Origin: Microbacterium sp. ProA8
GTDB lineage: Bacteria > Actinomycetota > Actinomycetes > Actinomycetales > Microbacteriaceae
Reading direction: 5' to 3'
DNA length: 64,000 bases
Assembly: GCF_039905635.1 (NCBI RefSeq)
Contig: NZ_CP157000.1
Span: 2,604,001 to 2,668,000, forward strand
This document shows positions 15,969-26,200 of the stretch, one piece after another. A program made the translations under genes and the position numbers. The notes beneath the pieces are model-generated. The model was not told the DNA's origin. It made no database searches and saw nothing but the letters and a program-made list of their open reading frames with translations. Every line of letters starts with the position of its first letter. The first letter of the stretch is position 1.

Positions 15969-17595
15969 TGCCGACGTACGCGAGGCGCCGCTCCTCGTCC
16001 ACCTGCTCGAAGGTCGTCGCGTACGAGATCGGCAGAAGGCCCTCCGCCACGCCGATGAGGTGGACGTGCTCCCACTCCAGCCCCTTCGCCGCGTGCAGCG
16101 TCGCCAGGGTCACCGTGCGCATCGCCGGCTCGTCGTGCACCTTCGCCCTCGCCGTGAGTTCGTCGGTGAACGCCCGCAGCGTGGTGCCCGCCGGCGCCTC
16201 CTGGGCGAGCCGCAGGATGGCGGCGCGGGCCTCCCACGCATCGCGCAGCGCGCCGCCGGCTTCGGGAGGCTCGTCCGTGAGGCCGCGTGAGCGCAGGATG
16301 TCACGCACCGTGTCGACGAATCCGCTCTCGATCGGAGCGACCGATGCCGCGCGCAGCTCCATGACCGCCTGGCGCACCTCGGGCATGTCGAAGAAGCGCC
16401 GACCGCCGAGCACCGTCGTCGCGATGCCCGCGTCGGCGAGCGCAGCGACCAGCTCGGCGGACTGGGCGTGCGCCCGGTAGAGCACCGCGATGTGGCGCGG
16501 ATCGGCGCCGGCGGCGATCTGCGCCCCGATGCGGGCCGCTACGGCGCGTGCCTCCGCGCGATCGTCCTCGAACGCCGTCACGGTCGGGATGGATGCCGTG
16601 GGGGCCGTCACTCCGGACGCCGTCGCTGCGGGGTTCGGCTCGTCGCCGGCTGTCTCGGCGGCGCGTGACGCGGCCGCCGTGAGGTGCAGTGCGCCCGGGC
16701 GCCCGCGCATCAGCTCGTTCGCGACCGCCAGGACCGGGGCATCCGATCGGTAGTTCGTCTCGAGCCGCACCACGCGCGCTCCTTCGAAGCGCGTCGGGAA
16801 GTCGAGAAGGAAGGATGCGTCCGCGCCCGCGAACGAATAGATCGTCTGGCTGGCATCGCCCACGACGCAGATGTCGCGCCGGTCGCCCAGCCAGAGCTCG
16901 AGCAGGCGGTTCTGCAAGGGTGAGACGTCCTGGAACTCGTCCACGGTGAAATGCCGGTACTGCTCGCGCACCGCCTTGGCCACCTGGGGCTCCGCCTCGA
17001 GCATGCCGGCGCAGGCCAGCAGCACGTCCTCGAAGTCGAGCTGACGCCGCTCATCCTTGAGCTTCTCGTAGGCGTGCTGGAGTGCGACCACCCGGTCGAC
17101 GCCGAGTCGCCCGACGCCGTTGGGCCGTGCCGCGACGTAGCCGTCGACGCTCAGCATCGACACCTTCCGCCACTCGATCTCGGACGCCACGTCGCGCAGC
17201 GTGGCCGTATCGGGCGAGAGGCCGATGGAGTCGGCTGCGTGAGCGAGCAGGCGCACCTTGTTGTCGATGATGCCCGGCGCGCTGTCGCCCGCGAGCGTCG
17301 GCCAGAAGAAGTTGAGCTGCGCCAGGGCGGCGGCGTGGAAGGTGCGCGCCGCGACGCCGCCGACGCCCATCGCCCGCAGCCGGCCGCGCATCTCGCCGGC
17401 CGCCTTCGTCGTGAAGGTCACCGCCATCACGCGCCCCGGGGAGTACGCACCGGTGTCGACACCATGGGCGATGCGGTGCGTGATGACGCGCGTCTTGCCG
17501 GTGCCGGCGCCCGCCAGCACCACCACCGGGCCGCGCAGCGCCGTCGCCGCTTCTCGCTGGTTCTCGTCGAGCCCGTCGAGGACGTCGGAGCTCAT
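15769..17595 (-). CDS. uvrD2: UvrD2-type superfamily 1 DNA helicase
   Basis: A 608-residue SF1A helicase. Walker A is VVLAGAGTGKTRVITH (about 25-40), motif II is VDEFQDVSPLQN, motif III is VGDASQTIYSFAGAD, motif V is TLHAAKGLEWEHV and motif VI is RLAYVGITRAG. Translocation on single-stranded DNA with 3'-5' unwinding is expected. The protein ends soon after motif VI and lacks the HRDC and Cys-rich tail of mycobacterial UvrD2. The last 37 residues (SGTLRAGG onward) are low complexity and overlap the convergent gene. It overlaps nudC by ATGA at 17592-17595, so the two are coupled. Confidence 0.9.
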   Translation of the reverse strand: MSSDVLDGLDENQREAATALRGPVVVLAGAGTGKTRVITHRIAHGVDTGAYSPGRVMAVTFTTKAAGEMRGRLRAMGVGGVAARTFHAAALAQLNFFWPTLAGDSAPGIIDNKVRLLAHAADSIGLSPDTATLRDVASEIEWRKVSMLSVDGYVAARPNGVGRLGVDRVVALQHAYEKLKDERRQLDFEDVLLACAGMLEAEPQVAKAVREQYRHFTVDEFQDVSPLQNRLLELWLGDRRDICVVGDASQTIYSFAGADASFLLDFPTRFEGARVVRLETNYRSDAPVLAVANELMRGRPGALHLTAAASRAAETAGDEPNPAATASGVTAPTASIPTVTAFEDDRAEARAVAARIGAQIAAGADPRHIAVLYRAHAQSAELVAALADAGIATTVLGGRRFFDMPEVRQAVMELRAASVAPIESGFVDTVRDILRSRGLTDEPPEAGGALRDAWEARAAILRLAQEAPAGTTLRAFTDELTARAKVHDEPAMRTVTLATLHAAKGLEWEHVHLIGVAEGLLPISYATTFEQVDEERRLAYVGITRAGRTLSLTWSRGVRERQPSRFLREIGSGTLRAGGAIARSGAGSRRAAPPTASGAPRGSARAQR

Positions 17596-18506
17596 GCCCG
17601 CTCCGCGTGCCAGTCGGCGATGAGGCGGTGCGCGATGGAGGCGGGACCCGGCAGGGTGACGTCACCGCGGCCCGCCAGCGCTCGGCCGATCTCGTCCCGT
17701 GTGAACCAGCGCACCGCCGCGATCTCGTCGCCGTCGGCCTCCGCCGCCGCGTCGTCGATCGCCGCGGCGAGGAAGCCGACCATGAGCGAACGGGGGTAGG
17801 GCCATGCCTGCGAGCCGCGGTAGGAGACGACGCCGACGGCCACGCCCGACTCCTCGGTGACCTCCCGGCGTACGGCGGCCTCGAGCGACTCCCCCGCCTC
17901 GACGAACCCCGCGAAGCACGAGAAGCGGTCGGCGCCCCACAGCGCGTTGGACCCCAGAAGCAGGAGGTCGGGGTCCTCGGCGCTCGTGATGGCCACGATC
18001 ACCGCGGGATCCGTGCGGGGGAAGTGCTGGCGTCCGCAGTGCGGGCACCGGCGCGACCACCCGCTGTCGCCGAGGATCGTCCGCGTGCCGCAGGCGGGAC
18101 AGAACGGGGCGTCCAGCAGCCACCGTCCGAGGCTCAGTGCCGCGACGAAGGCACCCGCCTCCGCCGCCGACAATGCCGCCCCCGCCGAGCGCAGACCCGC
18201 CCATCCTGCCGGCGCCGAGAACAGCTCGTCCTCCGAGGACGGGAACACCGCCGCAAGCAGCGCACCGCCGTCATCGTGCCGCCCGAGGAAGGCCCATTCG
18301 GCGCCGGCGGGCACGTCGTCGGGAGAACGCCACAGCAGCGCGTCCGGCGCGGCCAGCGGGGCGGCGTCGCCTGCGATCACGAGCACGCGCGTCTCGGCAT
18401 CCGATTTCAGCGCATCGACGAGACCCGGAACGAGACGCTCCCCGGCGGCGCGGTCGAAGCCGGGACGTGCCAGCGGAGGAGGGCTCATGCTGTCGGGCGC
18501 CGTCAT
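17592..18506 (-). CDS. nudC: NAD(+) diphosphatase / deNADding enzyme NudC
   Basis: A 304-residue Nudix hydrolase. The zinc-binding cysteines are 136/139 (CPACG) and 154/157 (CPHCG). The Nudix box is GFVEAGESLEAAVRREVTEE (about 201-220), and the NADH-pyrophosphatase signature reads SQAWPYP (232-238), close to the canonical SQPWPFP. It hydrolyses NAD(H) to NMN(H) and AMP, and in other bacteria removes NAD caps from RNA. The start at 18506 has GGAG about ten bases upstream; a second ATG at 18488 is possible. It is first in a two-gene unit with uvrD2. Confidence 0.93.
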   Translation of the reverse strand: MTAPDSMSPPPLARPGFDRAAGERLVPGLVDALKSDAETRVLVIAGDAAPLAAPDALLWRSPDDVPAGAEWAFLGRHDDGGALLAAVFPSSEDELFSAPAGWAGLRSAGAALSAAEAGAFVAALSLGRWLLDAPFCPACGTRTILGDSGWSRRCPHCGRQHFPRTDPAVIVAITSAEDPDLLLLGSNALWGADRFSCFAGFVEAGESLEAAVRREVTEESGVAVGVVSYRGSQAWPYPRSLMVGFLAAAIDDAAAEADGDEIAAVRWFTRDEIGRALAGRGDVTLPGPASIAHRLIADWHAERA

Positions 18507-18571
18507 CGAACATGCTCCGCTTCGTCGTTCAGGGCCGGGCGTGGCGCGGGGACGGACGAGCGCGACCGACC

Positions 18572-18577
18572 TACCCT
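18572..18577 (+). promoter_or_regulatory. -10 box of the kinase-fold gene (leaderless)
   Basis: TACCCT, six bases before the ATG at 18584; no Shine-Dalgarno sequence precedes that ATG. Confidence 0.5.
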
Positions 18578-18583
18578 GGGCAC

Positions 18584-19858
18584 ATGGCACGCTCACCCCT
18601 CACTCTAGCCGCGTCGGTCACGTCGGCTCTGCCTCGGGTCGGGGTCGTCGGCGTCGGGGCCCTCACGGAGGGGTCGACCGGTCGCTACGACGCCGCGGTC
18701 GCCGACCTCGACGACGGGCGACGCGTCGTCGTGCGCGTTCCCGCCGATGCCTCGGCCGCGCCGGAGCTCGCCGCCGAAGCGCGCGCCCTCCGCGCCCTCA
18801 CGCCGGGCGTTCGCGGCCTGCTCCCCTTCCGCGCGCCGGAGCTGCTCGGAGAGGCCGGCCTCGGCGACTCGCGGGTCGTGGTCGTCGATTTCCTTCCCGG
18901 CTACCGGGTCGATGCCGCGCACCTGCCGGCCGGACGTGGCGCGGCGACCTCGCTGGGTGCGGCGCTCGCCGCGCTGCACGCCCTCCCCCACTCGATCGTG
19001 AAGGGCGAAGGGCTTCCGGCCCGCACCCCGCCCCAGGTGCGCGCCGACGTCACGCGGCTGATCGATCGCGCCGTCGCGACGCGCCGGCTCCCGGTGAGCC
19101 TCGCCCGCCGCTGGCATCGCGCAGCGGATTCCGACGACCTCTGGCGCTTCGAGTCGGCCGTCGTGCTCGGCGGGGCGGGCGCGGCCTCCTTCCTGTTCGA
19201 GGATCTCGACGGCGTGCCGACCGTCACGGGCCTGCTCGAATGGCATGGACTGTCGATCGGCGACCCGGCCACGGACCTGCAGTGGCTCGCGTCGGCGCCC
19301 GACGCGGCCGACGACGTCTACGCCGCCTACGTGGCGGGCAGCGGCCGTGCGCCCGACGCCCGCACCCGCGAGCGCGCACGCCTGTACGCGGAGCTCGAGT
19401 TCGCGAAGTGGCTGGTGCACGGGCACGACGCCGACCGCGACGACATCGTCGCCGACGCCGTCGAGCTGCTCGAGTCACTGGCGACGGGCGTCGCCGGTGA
19501 CGACATCGTGTCGGACGACGCCCTCGACGTCGACGACGCCATCGCGCTGCTGGAGCGGACGCCGGGCCCCGTCGCGCCGACCGTCGACACGTCGATGCAC
19601 ACCGACGCGTACGACCCCGAAGAGCTCGCGCAGTGGGTCGCCGAAGAGCAGTCCGATACCCACGACACCCCCGATCCGGTTCCCGATGTCGCACCGCACC
19701 CGTCGGATGACGTCTCCACGGCGCCGATCGCGTTGCCGGTCCGGTCTGCCGCGCCGTTCGGCTCGCCGGCGACGACCGACGGCGATGCCGGCACGGATGC
19801 CGCAGCCGAGGCGGAACGTGCGTCCGAAGCGGCACTGCGCCGCTGGCGGGCCGAGTGA
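18584..19858 (+). CDS. Aminoglycoside/macrolide phosphotransferase-fold protein, catalytic loop degenerate
   Basis: A 424-residue protein with an APH/choline-kinase-like domain (about 1-300) and a long acidic, Pro/Asp-rich tail. The fold is recognisable from the ATP-lobe start and from TGLLEWHGLSIGDPATDLQW, equivalent to the Asp-containing DFG-like region. However, the catalytic loop normally reading HGDxxxxN is LGGAGAASFLF here, so the catalytic Asp and the Asn are absent, and the Asp of the usual IDW motif is LEW. It is probably a pseudokinase or ligand-binding protein rather than a resistance enzyme. It lies between the divergent nudC-uvrD2 and the convergent adnAB genes. Confidence 0.8.
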   Translation: MARSPLTLAASVTSALPRVGVVGVGALTEGSTGRYDAAVADLDDGRRVVVRVPADASAAPELAAEARALRALTPGVRGLLPFRAPELLGEAGLGDSRVVVVDFLPGYRVDAAHLPAGRGAATSLGAALAALHALPHSIVKGEGLPARTPPQVRADVTRLIDRAVATRRLPVSLARRWHRAADSDDLWRFESAVVLGGAGAASFLFEDLDGVPTVTGLLEWHGLSIGDPATDLQWLASAPDAADDVYAAYVAGSGRAPDARTRERARLYAELEFAKWLVHGHDADRDDIVADAVELLESLATGVAGDDIVSDDALDVDDAIALLERTPGPVAPTVDTSMHTDAYDPEELAQWVAEEQSDTHDTPDPVPDVAPHPSDDVSTAPIALPVRSAAPFGSPATTDGDAGTDAAAEAERASEAALRRWRAE

Positions 19859-19916
19859 AGTCGACGTCTCCGGGCTGACGCCGCGCACACTCCTTTCTCA
19901 ACGGCGTCGGTGCGCC

Positions 19917-22900
19917 TCAACCGCGGAGGATGACGTCCTCCGCGACGTAATAGAGCGTGACGTCGATCTCCTCCAGCGGCACGCCGTGCTTCGCGTGGTA
20001 GGCCTGGCGGTAGAGCTCGAGCTGCAGCATCCGCTCGTCCTTCTCGGCGGGTGTCCGCGGTGCGACGCCCGTCTTCCAGTCGACGATCTCGATCCGCCCG
20101 CCGCGGTCCTCGCGCCGATACACGGCGTCGAGCTTGCAGATGACGATGTGCGGCAACCCGTCGGGACCGATCGTCGTGAAATCGATCTCGGTCTCGACCT
20201 CGATCGGCCGGCGCGACGCCCACTCGGACGCGAGGAACCGCTCGCGCAGCGCTGCGAGGGCCGTCGCGTCCTCGACGGACGCCTCGCTTCCCGATGCCAC
20301 GCCACCGGACACGTCATCGTCGGTCTCCCACAGCGCATCGTCGAGAGAGCCGCCGAGACCTGACTGCCCCGAGCGCTGTTCGACCCACGCATGGAAGAGG
20401 GTGCCGAGGCGCGTCTGTCGGAAGGGCCGCTCGGGCATCGGTCGGGCGATGCCCGCCAGCGTGCCCTCGAGGTCGGCGACGTACTCCTTGTACCGCGAGG
20501 CCGCGATGCGCGTGGGTGCGGTGTGCACCGGACGCGCGCGGCGCGCCTCGCGCTCGGCGAGCAGCAGAGCCGCCTGCGGATCCAGCTCGCCCAGGGGCGA
20601 CGCAGCAGCCTCGTGCACCGCGCGCGCCGCGCACTCGACCGCCTCGCGGCGGCCGCCGAGGGGGTCGATCGGCCACTGCAGCACACGGCGGGCTCCCTGG
20701 TAGGGGTCGTCGCCGGCCTCGTCGTCGGCCAGCGCCACGCCGAGCGCCTCGGCGATCTCAGTGAAGAACACGCTGCGCGTGCGGGGCCGCTTGGTGCCCG
20801 ACCACGTCGCGCCGGTGAGGAGCAGATGGTCGCGCGCGCGCGTCACCGCCACGTAGGCGAGCCGGCGATCCTCCTCGAGCTGCCGGTTGCGGTTGGCCTC
20901 GACGAAGGCGTCGATCGCCTCCTTCAGCTCCTGCTGCGTCTGCGCGGACTGCCAGCGGAGTGCGGGGAGCCAGGCCGAATCGCCGCGGAATGCGTAGGGC
21001 AGCACGCCGAAGCCGAGCCATGCCTTGGTGTCGCGCGGGGCGCTCGGCAGCTCGTCCTTGACGAGGCGCACGACCGCGACCGCATCCCATTCGAGGCCCT
21101 TCGACCCGTGGATCGTGAGCAGCTGTACGACGTCGTCCTCGGGCGGCTCGGTGCGCGGGGCGAACTCGTCGAGCTGCTCGGCGTGGTCGAGCCACGCGAG
21201 CAGGCTCGAGAGCGAGCCGGTCTCGTCCGCGGCGAGGAAGGCGTGCACCTCGTCGACGAACGCGCGCAGCTGCGCCGACGCGATCCGCGCCGGCCCCCGT
21301 GACTCGTTCGCCGCCAGCTCGATGTCGAGCCGCAGTTCCAGCTCGATCAGCCGCACCAGCTCCGGGATCGGCATCCCGCTCGCCTGGCGGAGTCCCGCGA
21401 AGACGGATGCCGCGTCGCGCAGCCGCTCACGCGCCTCGGGTGTGAAGCCCGCCAGCCAGCCGTGGTCGGGCTTCTGTCGCAGCACGAAGTCGAGCGCGTC
21501 GACAAGCGAGCCGTCGTCGTCGCCGGCGCTCCCCCGGATGCGCTCGACCACTTCCGGCGCCAGCGGCTGGAGCGCGGCGTCGTGCCGCGCGAGCCGGCGG
21601 GACAGCGCCGCGAGCTCGCGCAGATCCGGCAGGCCGATGGACCACCGCGGGCCCGACAGGAGGCGGATGAGCGCCGAGCCCGCCGACGGATCGCTGATCA
21701 CCCGCAGCGCACAGACCACGTCGACCACCTCGGGGGTGGAGAGCAGGCCGCCGAGGCCGAGGATGCGGTGCGGGATGCCGCGGCGCCCGAGCGCGTCGCC
21801 GAAGCGGACCATGTGCTTCTTGCTGCGGAAGAGGATGGCCCCGGTCGTCGAGCGGCCCTCCTGCGCGCGCTCCGCCCGCACGCGCGCGAACCACTCGGCG
21901 ACACGATCGGCCTCGGTGTCGAGGTCGGAATCGAAACCGAGCTCGACGACACCCGCCGGTGCGCCGGGACGCGCGCGGAGCTCCTGCACGGCCACTGCGC
22001 CCGCGGATGCCGCCAGCGGCGCGAGCACGGCGTTCGCCGCCGTCAGCACCGACGCGCTGTTGCGCCAGCTCGTGAGGAGCGCGTACTGCGCGCAGTGCGT
22101 GCCGGGCGCGAAGGCGTCGGCGAAACCGCCGAGGTTGCCGGCGCTCGCACCGCGCCAGCCGTAGATCGCCTGATGCGGATCGCCCACGGCCATCACGCCG
22201 GTGCCCGCGAAGAGCGCGGCGAGCAGGTCGGTCTGGGCCACCGAGGTGTCCTGATACTCGTCGAGGAGCACCACCCGGTAGCGATCGCGCAGCTCGTCGG
22301 CCACCGCGGGGTGACTCGCGACCACCTCCAGCGCGCCGGCGACCTGGTCGGAGAAGTCGATGACCCCGAGCCGCAGCTTCTCGGCGGCGTACTCGCGGGC
22401 GAGGTCCGCCAGGAGGGCGAGCGCCTCGACGCGGTCGACGGCGTCCGCGACATCCGCGTAGACCGTCGTCCTCCGGTTGGTCGACGGCAGCTCACGGACG
22501 CCGCGGAAGCGCTCGGGGAACGCCGCGAGCGCGTCGAAGTCCACGAGGTTGTCGACGCCGTCGCGGGCGATGCGCAGCGCCGCGTCGACGATGGAGCGCA
22601 CGGCTTCGCCGCGCTCTTCGAGGCGCGGATCGTCGGAGGCGAAGACGACGCGGCGCATGAGGAGCCACGCCGCGGATTCCGAGAGCACGGCGGCCTCGGC
22701 ATCCCGTCCGATGCGGAGCGCGTGCTCGCGCACGATCTGGTCGGCGAAGCTGTTGTAGGTCGACACCGTGGGCCGGTGCAGCAGGGCGTCTTCCGACGAG
22801 TCCTGAGGGGTCGCGTCGACCGCTCGCGCGAGCGTCTCGAGCAGTCGCCGGCGCTCGGCGGTCGCGCGCGCGCCGTCGATGCCGGAGCGCTCGAGGTCGC

Positions 22901-23297
22901 CGAAGGCGTCGAGGGCACCGGCCTCCGCGAGCCCGGGCAGCGCGGGCAGCAGACCGTGCCGTTCGAACTCGGCCAGGCGCGCCAGACGCTTCTGGATGCG
23001 CTCCGCCAGCTCGCCGGCGGCCTTACGGGTGAACGTCAGCCCCAGCACCTCGTCGCGACGGACGATGCCGTTCGCCACCAGCCAGACGACGCGCGCGGCC
23101 ATCGTCTCCGTCTTGCCGCTGCCCGCGCCGGCGACGACGAGCGCCGGGGCCAGCGGCGCCTCGATGACCGCGGTCTGCTCGTCCGTCGGCGGGAACTGGC
23201 CCAGCGCCGCCGCGATGACGCGCGCCGACAGGCGCGGGCCGGGCGTGACGACGTCGCGTGCCGGCTGCTCGACCGAGAGGCCCTGCACGACGGTCAC
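19917..23297 (-). CDS. adnB: AdnB-like helicase-nuclease subunit
   Basis: A 1126-residue UvrD/RecB-like protein. Walker A is VVAGAGSGKTETMAARV (about 54-70); motif II is VVLLDEYQDTS; motif III is AVGDPHQAIYGWRGA; motif V is LTIHGSKGLEWDAV; motif VI is RLAYVAVTRARDHL. The C-terminal RecB-type nuclease shows the Asp of CKLDAVYR and IVDWKTG near residue 1085. With AdnA it should form the heterodimeric ATP-dependent helicase-nuclease that resects double-strand breaks. GTG start at 23297 overlaps the adnA stop (GTGA), so the subunits are coupled. All helicase motifs look canonical, consistent with this being the main motor. Confidence 0.9.
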   Translation of the reverse strand: MTVVQGLSVEQPARDVVTPGPRLSARVIAAALGQFPPTDEQTAVIEAPLAPALVVAGAGSGKTETMAARVVWLVANGIVRRDEVLGLTFTRKAAGELAERIQKRLARLAEFERHGLLPALPGLAEAGALDAFGDLERSGIDGARATAERRRLLETLARAVDATPQDSSEDALLHRPTVSTYNSFADQIVREHALRIGRDAEAAVLSESAAWLLMRRVVFASDDPRLEERGEAVRSIVDAALRIARDGVDNLVDFDALAAFPERFRGVRELPSTNRRTTVYADVADAVDRVEALALLADLAREYAAEKLRLGVIDFSDQVAGALEVVASHPAVADELRDRYRVVLLDEYQDTSVAQTDLLAALFAGTGVMAVGDPHQAIYGWRGASAGNLGGFADAFAPGTHCAQYALLTSWRNSASVLTAANAVLAPLAASAGAVAVQELRARPGAPAGVVELGFDSDLDTEADRVAEWFARVRAERAQEGRSTTGAILFRSKKHMVRFGDALGRRGIPHRILGLGGLLSTPEVVDVVCALRVISDPSAGSALIRLLSGPRWSIGLPDLRELAALSRRLARHDAALQPLAPEVVERIRGSAGDDDGSLVDALDFVLRQKPDHGWLAGFTPEARERLRDAASVFAGLRQASGMPIPELVRLIELELRLDIELAANESRGPARIASAQLRAFVDEVHAFLAADETGSLSSLLAWLDHAEQLDEFAPRTEPPEDDVVQLLTIHGSKGLEWDAVAVVRLVKDELPSAPRDTKAWLGFGVLPYAFRGDSAWLPALRWQSAQTQQELKEAIDAFVEANRNRQLEEDRRLAYVAVTRARDHLLLTGATWSGTKRPRTRSVFFTEIAEALGVALADDEAGDDPYQGARRVLQWPIDPLGGRREAVECAARAVHEAAASPLGELDPQAALLLAEREARRARPVHTAPTRIAASRYKEYVADLEGTLAGIARPMPERPFRQTRLGTLFHAWVEQRSGQSGLGGSLDDALWETDDDVSGGVASGSEASVEDATALAALRERFLASEWASRRPIEVETEIDFTTIGPDGLPHIVICKLDAVYRREDRGGRIEIVDWKTGVAPRTPAEKDERMLQLELYRQAYHAKHGVPLEEIDVTLYYVAEDVILRG

Positions 23298-26200
23298 GAG
23301 GCGCTCACCGCACCGACCGTGTGGATGCGGCACAGCCCGTAGGCGTGCTCGTCGCGGCAGTGCTCCTCGTAGGGGGCGGTGAACGTCTCGCCCCGCATGA
23401 TCGTCACGGCGGTGCGGATGCGGCCGAGGAATGCATCCCGACGTTCGTCGTCGAAGGGAGGCTGCCACGGCGTCACGTAGTCGGACTTCGTCGCTGTCGG
23501 GCGCAGGACGAGGAGCTTCGCGCCGCCCGAGGCGTGTCCGTCGACTTCGGGGATCGCGCCCGACTCGAACGCCAGCTGGTACGCGCCCAGCTGAGGGTTG
23601 TCGAGCACCTTGGCGTCGGTCTGCGGTTCGCGCTTGCCGGTCTTGAGATCCAGGATGACGACGGTTCCCTCCGGAGTGAGCTCGACGCGGTCGATGTATC
23701 CCGACAGGATCACACGGTGCTCCTCGGCGGTGGCAGGGTGTTCTTCTGTGCGCGGGAGGTCGTCGAGTGGGATCTCCACCTCGAAGTGCGGCTCCGCGCC
23801 GATCAGCGTGCCGCCGGCGTCGTCGAAGCGGCGCAGATAGAGGTGCAGGCGCCGCACGAGGTCCCGCGCCCGGGTCTGCTCGGCGCGATCGCGCCACGCG
23901 GCCTCGAACGTCAGCTCGCCCCACCGCGACTGGACCTCGGCCCAGAGCGCGGCTTCGTCGTGCCCGGCCGCGTGCTCCAGAGCGGCATGGATGATCGTGC
24001 CCAGGCCCGCCGTCGTGCCGCCGGGGTCGCCGCCGAGATCCGCGATGACCCAGTTGAGCTCGCACTCCTCGAGGGCGTGCAGGCGCGACGGCGAGACGCG
24101 GATGTCCTCTCGTGCCAGATCGCGCAGCGGGCCCGTCGAGGTGGGAGCCGAGACGCCGTACCACTCGCGGGGCGCCGCGCCGGGGACCCCGGCATCCGCC
24201 AGGAGTGCCAGCTGCCCGGCCGCGCGTTCCGCCGAGCCCGCGGCCGGACCCGCCGTCACCGTTCCCGGGCGGCCGGCGGCCGAGGCCGCGCGCCCGACCT
24301 GATGCGTGAGCGTGCGCCGGTGTCGTGCGACGAGCCCGCGCAGCGACACCGGGTGGTCGAGCTCGAACGGCTCGGGGTCGGGCAGCAGCTCGAAGAAGAC
24401 GCTGGGGCCTGTGTCGTCGTCGTCCACGGCCGTCACGATCAGCCGGGCGGTGGCGCGGGACAGCGCCCGCGCGAGCAGCCGCAGCTCGTCGTGCATCGCC
24501 GCGCGACGGCGGTCGAAGGCGCCCATCGTCTCGCCGTCGGCGCGGGTGGCGGCATCCGCCAGTCGCCACGTGTCGAGGAGGCTCCCCCGCAGCCGGGTGT
24601 TCGGCCATACGCCGTCCTGCACACCCGCGACGACGACCGTGTCGAACTCCATGCCGAGGGCGCCCGCAGGCGTCATGATGCGCACGCTGTCGTCCCGCGT
24701 CGGCGCCTCCAGCCGGTCCTCGGCGACGCCGCTGTCGAGGATCGATCGCACGAAGACCCGCGGATCGGCGTCGAGCGATCGCTCCACGAAGCGCTTGGCC
24801 GCCTGGAACAGCGCCACCAGGGCGTCCAGGTCGCGATGAGCCTGCTCCGCGAGAGGACCGTTGCCCCGTGCGAGCTCCGCCCACGTGCGTGCGAGGCCGC
24901 TGCGATCCCACGCCGTCCACAGCAGCTCATGCGCGGTGGCACCGCGGTCGAGATCCTCGCGGAGCGCCTGGAGGGTGCGCGCGAGCGACCCCGCCCGTCG
25001 CGCCTCCCGGGTGTCGAGCAGGTCGAACTCCAGCGGCTGCCGCATGGCCGACAGCACCAGGTCGCGGCCGGAGCGCTCGACCGTCTCCGCGGCCGGCGCG
25101 TTCTCCGCGTGGTCGGCATTCTCGGCGCCCGCCTCGAGCAGCCGGCGCAGTTCGCCGTGGCGCAGCGCCGAACGCAGCCGACGGAGCTCGATGACGTCGA
25201 GCCGCCCGTACGTGCCCACGAGTGCCGCCGACACGTCCTCGAAGCTCCAGTCGTCGCGGGAGGCGAGTTCGACGAGCCGCAGCAGGTCTGCCACCGGCCG
25301 CACGGCGCCGAGCGCCCGGCCGGGCCCGGCCGAGCGCGCCGGCACCTCTCTGGCCGACAGCTCCGCCTCGAGCGCGGCCACCTGGCGGGTGTCGTGCGCG
25401 ATCACGGCGCAGTCCCGCCACGGCACGCCGTCGCGGACGTGTCGCTCGCGCAGCACCCGCGCGACGGCGTCGTACTCCTCCGCGGTCGAGCGCAGGCTGA
25501 GCACGCGCACCGATTCGTCTGGTTCGGCATCGAGGGCGGCACCGCGGTGCGCGACGACGCCGACGGCGCCGATCCGCTGGGTCACCCGCCCCACGAGGTC
25601 GCGCTGCCACGGCGTGCCGCGGTGCCCGCCCGCGAGGACCTGCACCGCCCCGAGGGACGACGCCAGCCGCGCGAAGTTCTCGGGCGTCGCCCCGCGGAAC
25701 GAGCCGGAGCCGACATCCGGGTCGCCGAATGCGAGCACGGCCCCGCCACGGGCGCGAACAGCCTCGAGCAGCTCCACGCCGCCGAGGGTCAGCTCCTGCG
25801 CGTCATCGACGAGCACCACCCGCACCCGGTCGACGGCCGGGCTCCCGGCAGGTGCGGTGCGCAGCAGCCCGACCGCCTCGCGGACCAGCCCGGCGGCATC
25901 CCGGTGCGCGCCGCGCATGCCGTCTCGCACCTGCAGGTACTCGGCGAAGAAGGACGACAGCGCGACCCACGCGGGCAGCTCGTGCCGCTCGCCCAGCTCA
26001 CGCAGCCGTGCGGGCCCAATGCCGAGCGTCGTGCACTCGGCGAGGAACGTGCGCACCTCGGTGCGAAAGCCGGCGGTGCCGCGGATCGCGGCGCCGAGCC
26101 AGTCCGGCCAGCGCGGGGCGCCGGCGGCCTCGTCCTCTTCGTCGCCCTCGAGGAGGTCGCGGATGATCTGGTCCTCGTCGCCGCCGGTGAGCAGCTGGGG

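Noticed and set aside
18584..19858. Macrolide/aminoglycoside resistance gene
   Set aside because: The catalytic loop lacks the essential Asp and Asn, and the gene lies in a conserved housekeeping block rather than a mobile region.
19859..19916. Terminator between the kinase-fold gene and adnB
   Set aside because: No convincing stem-loop; only short weak pairings.
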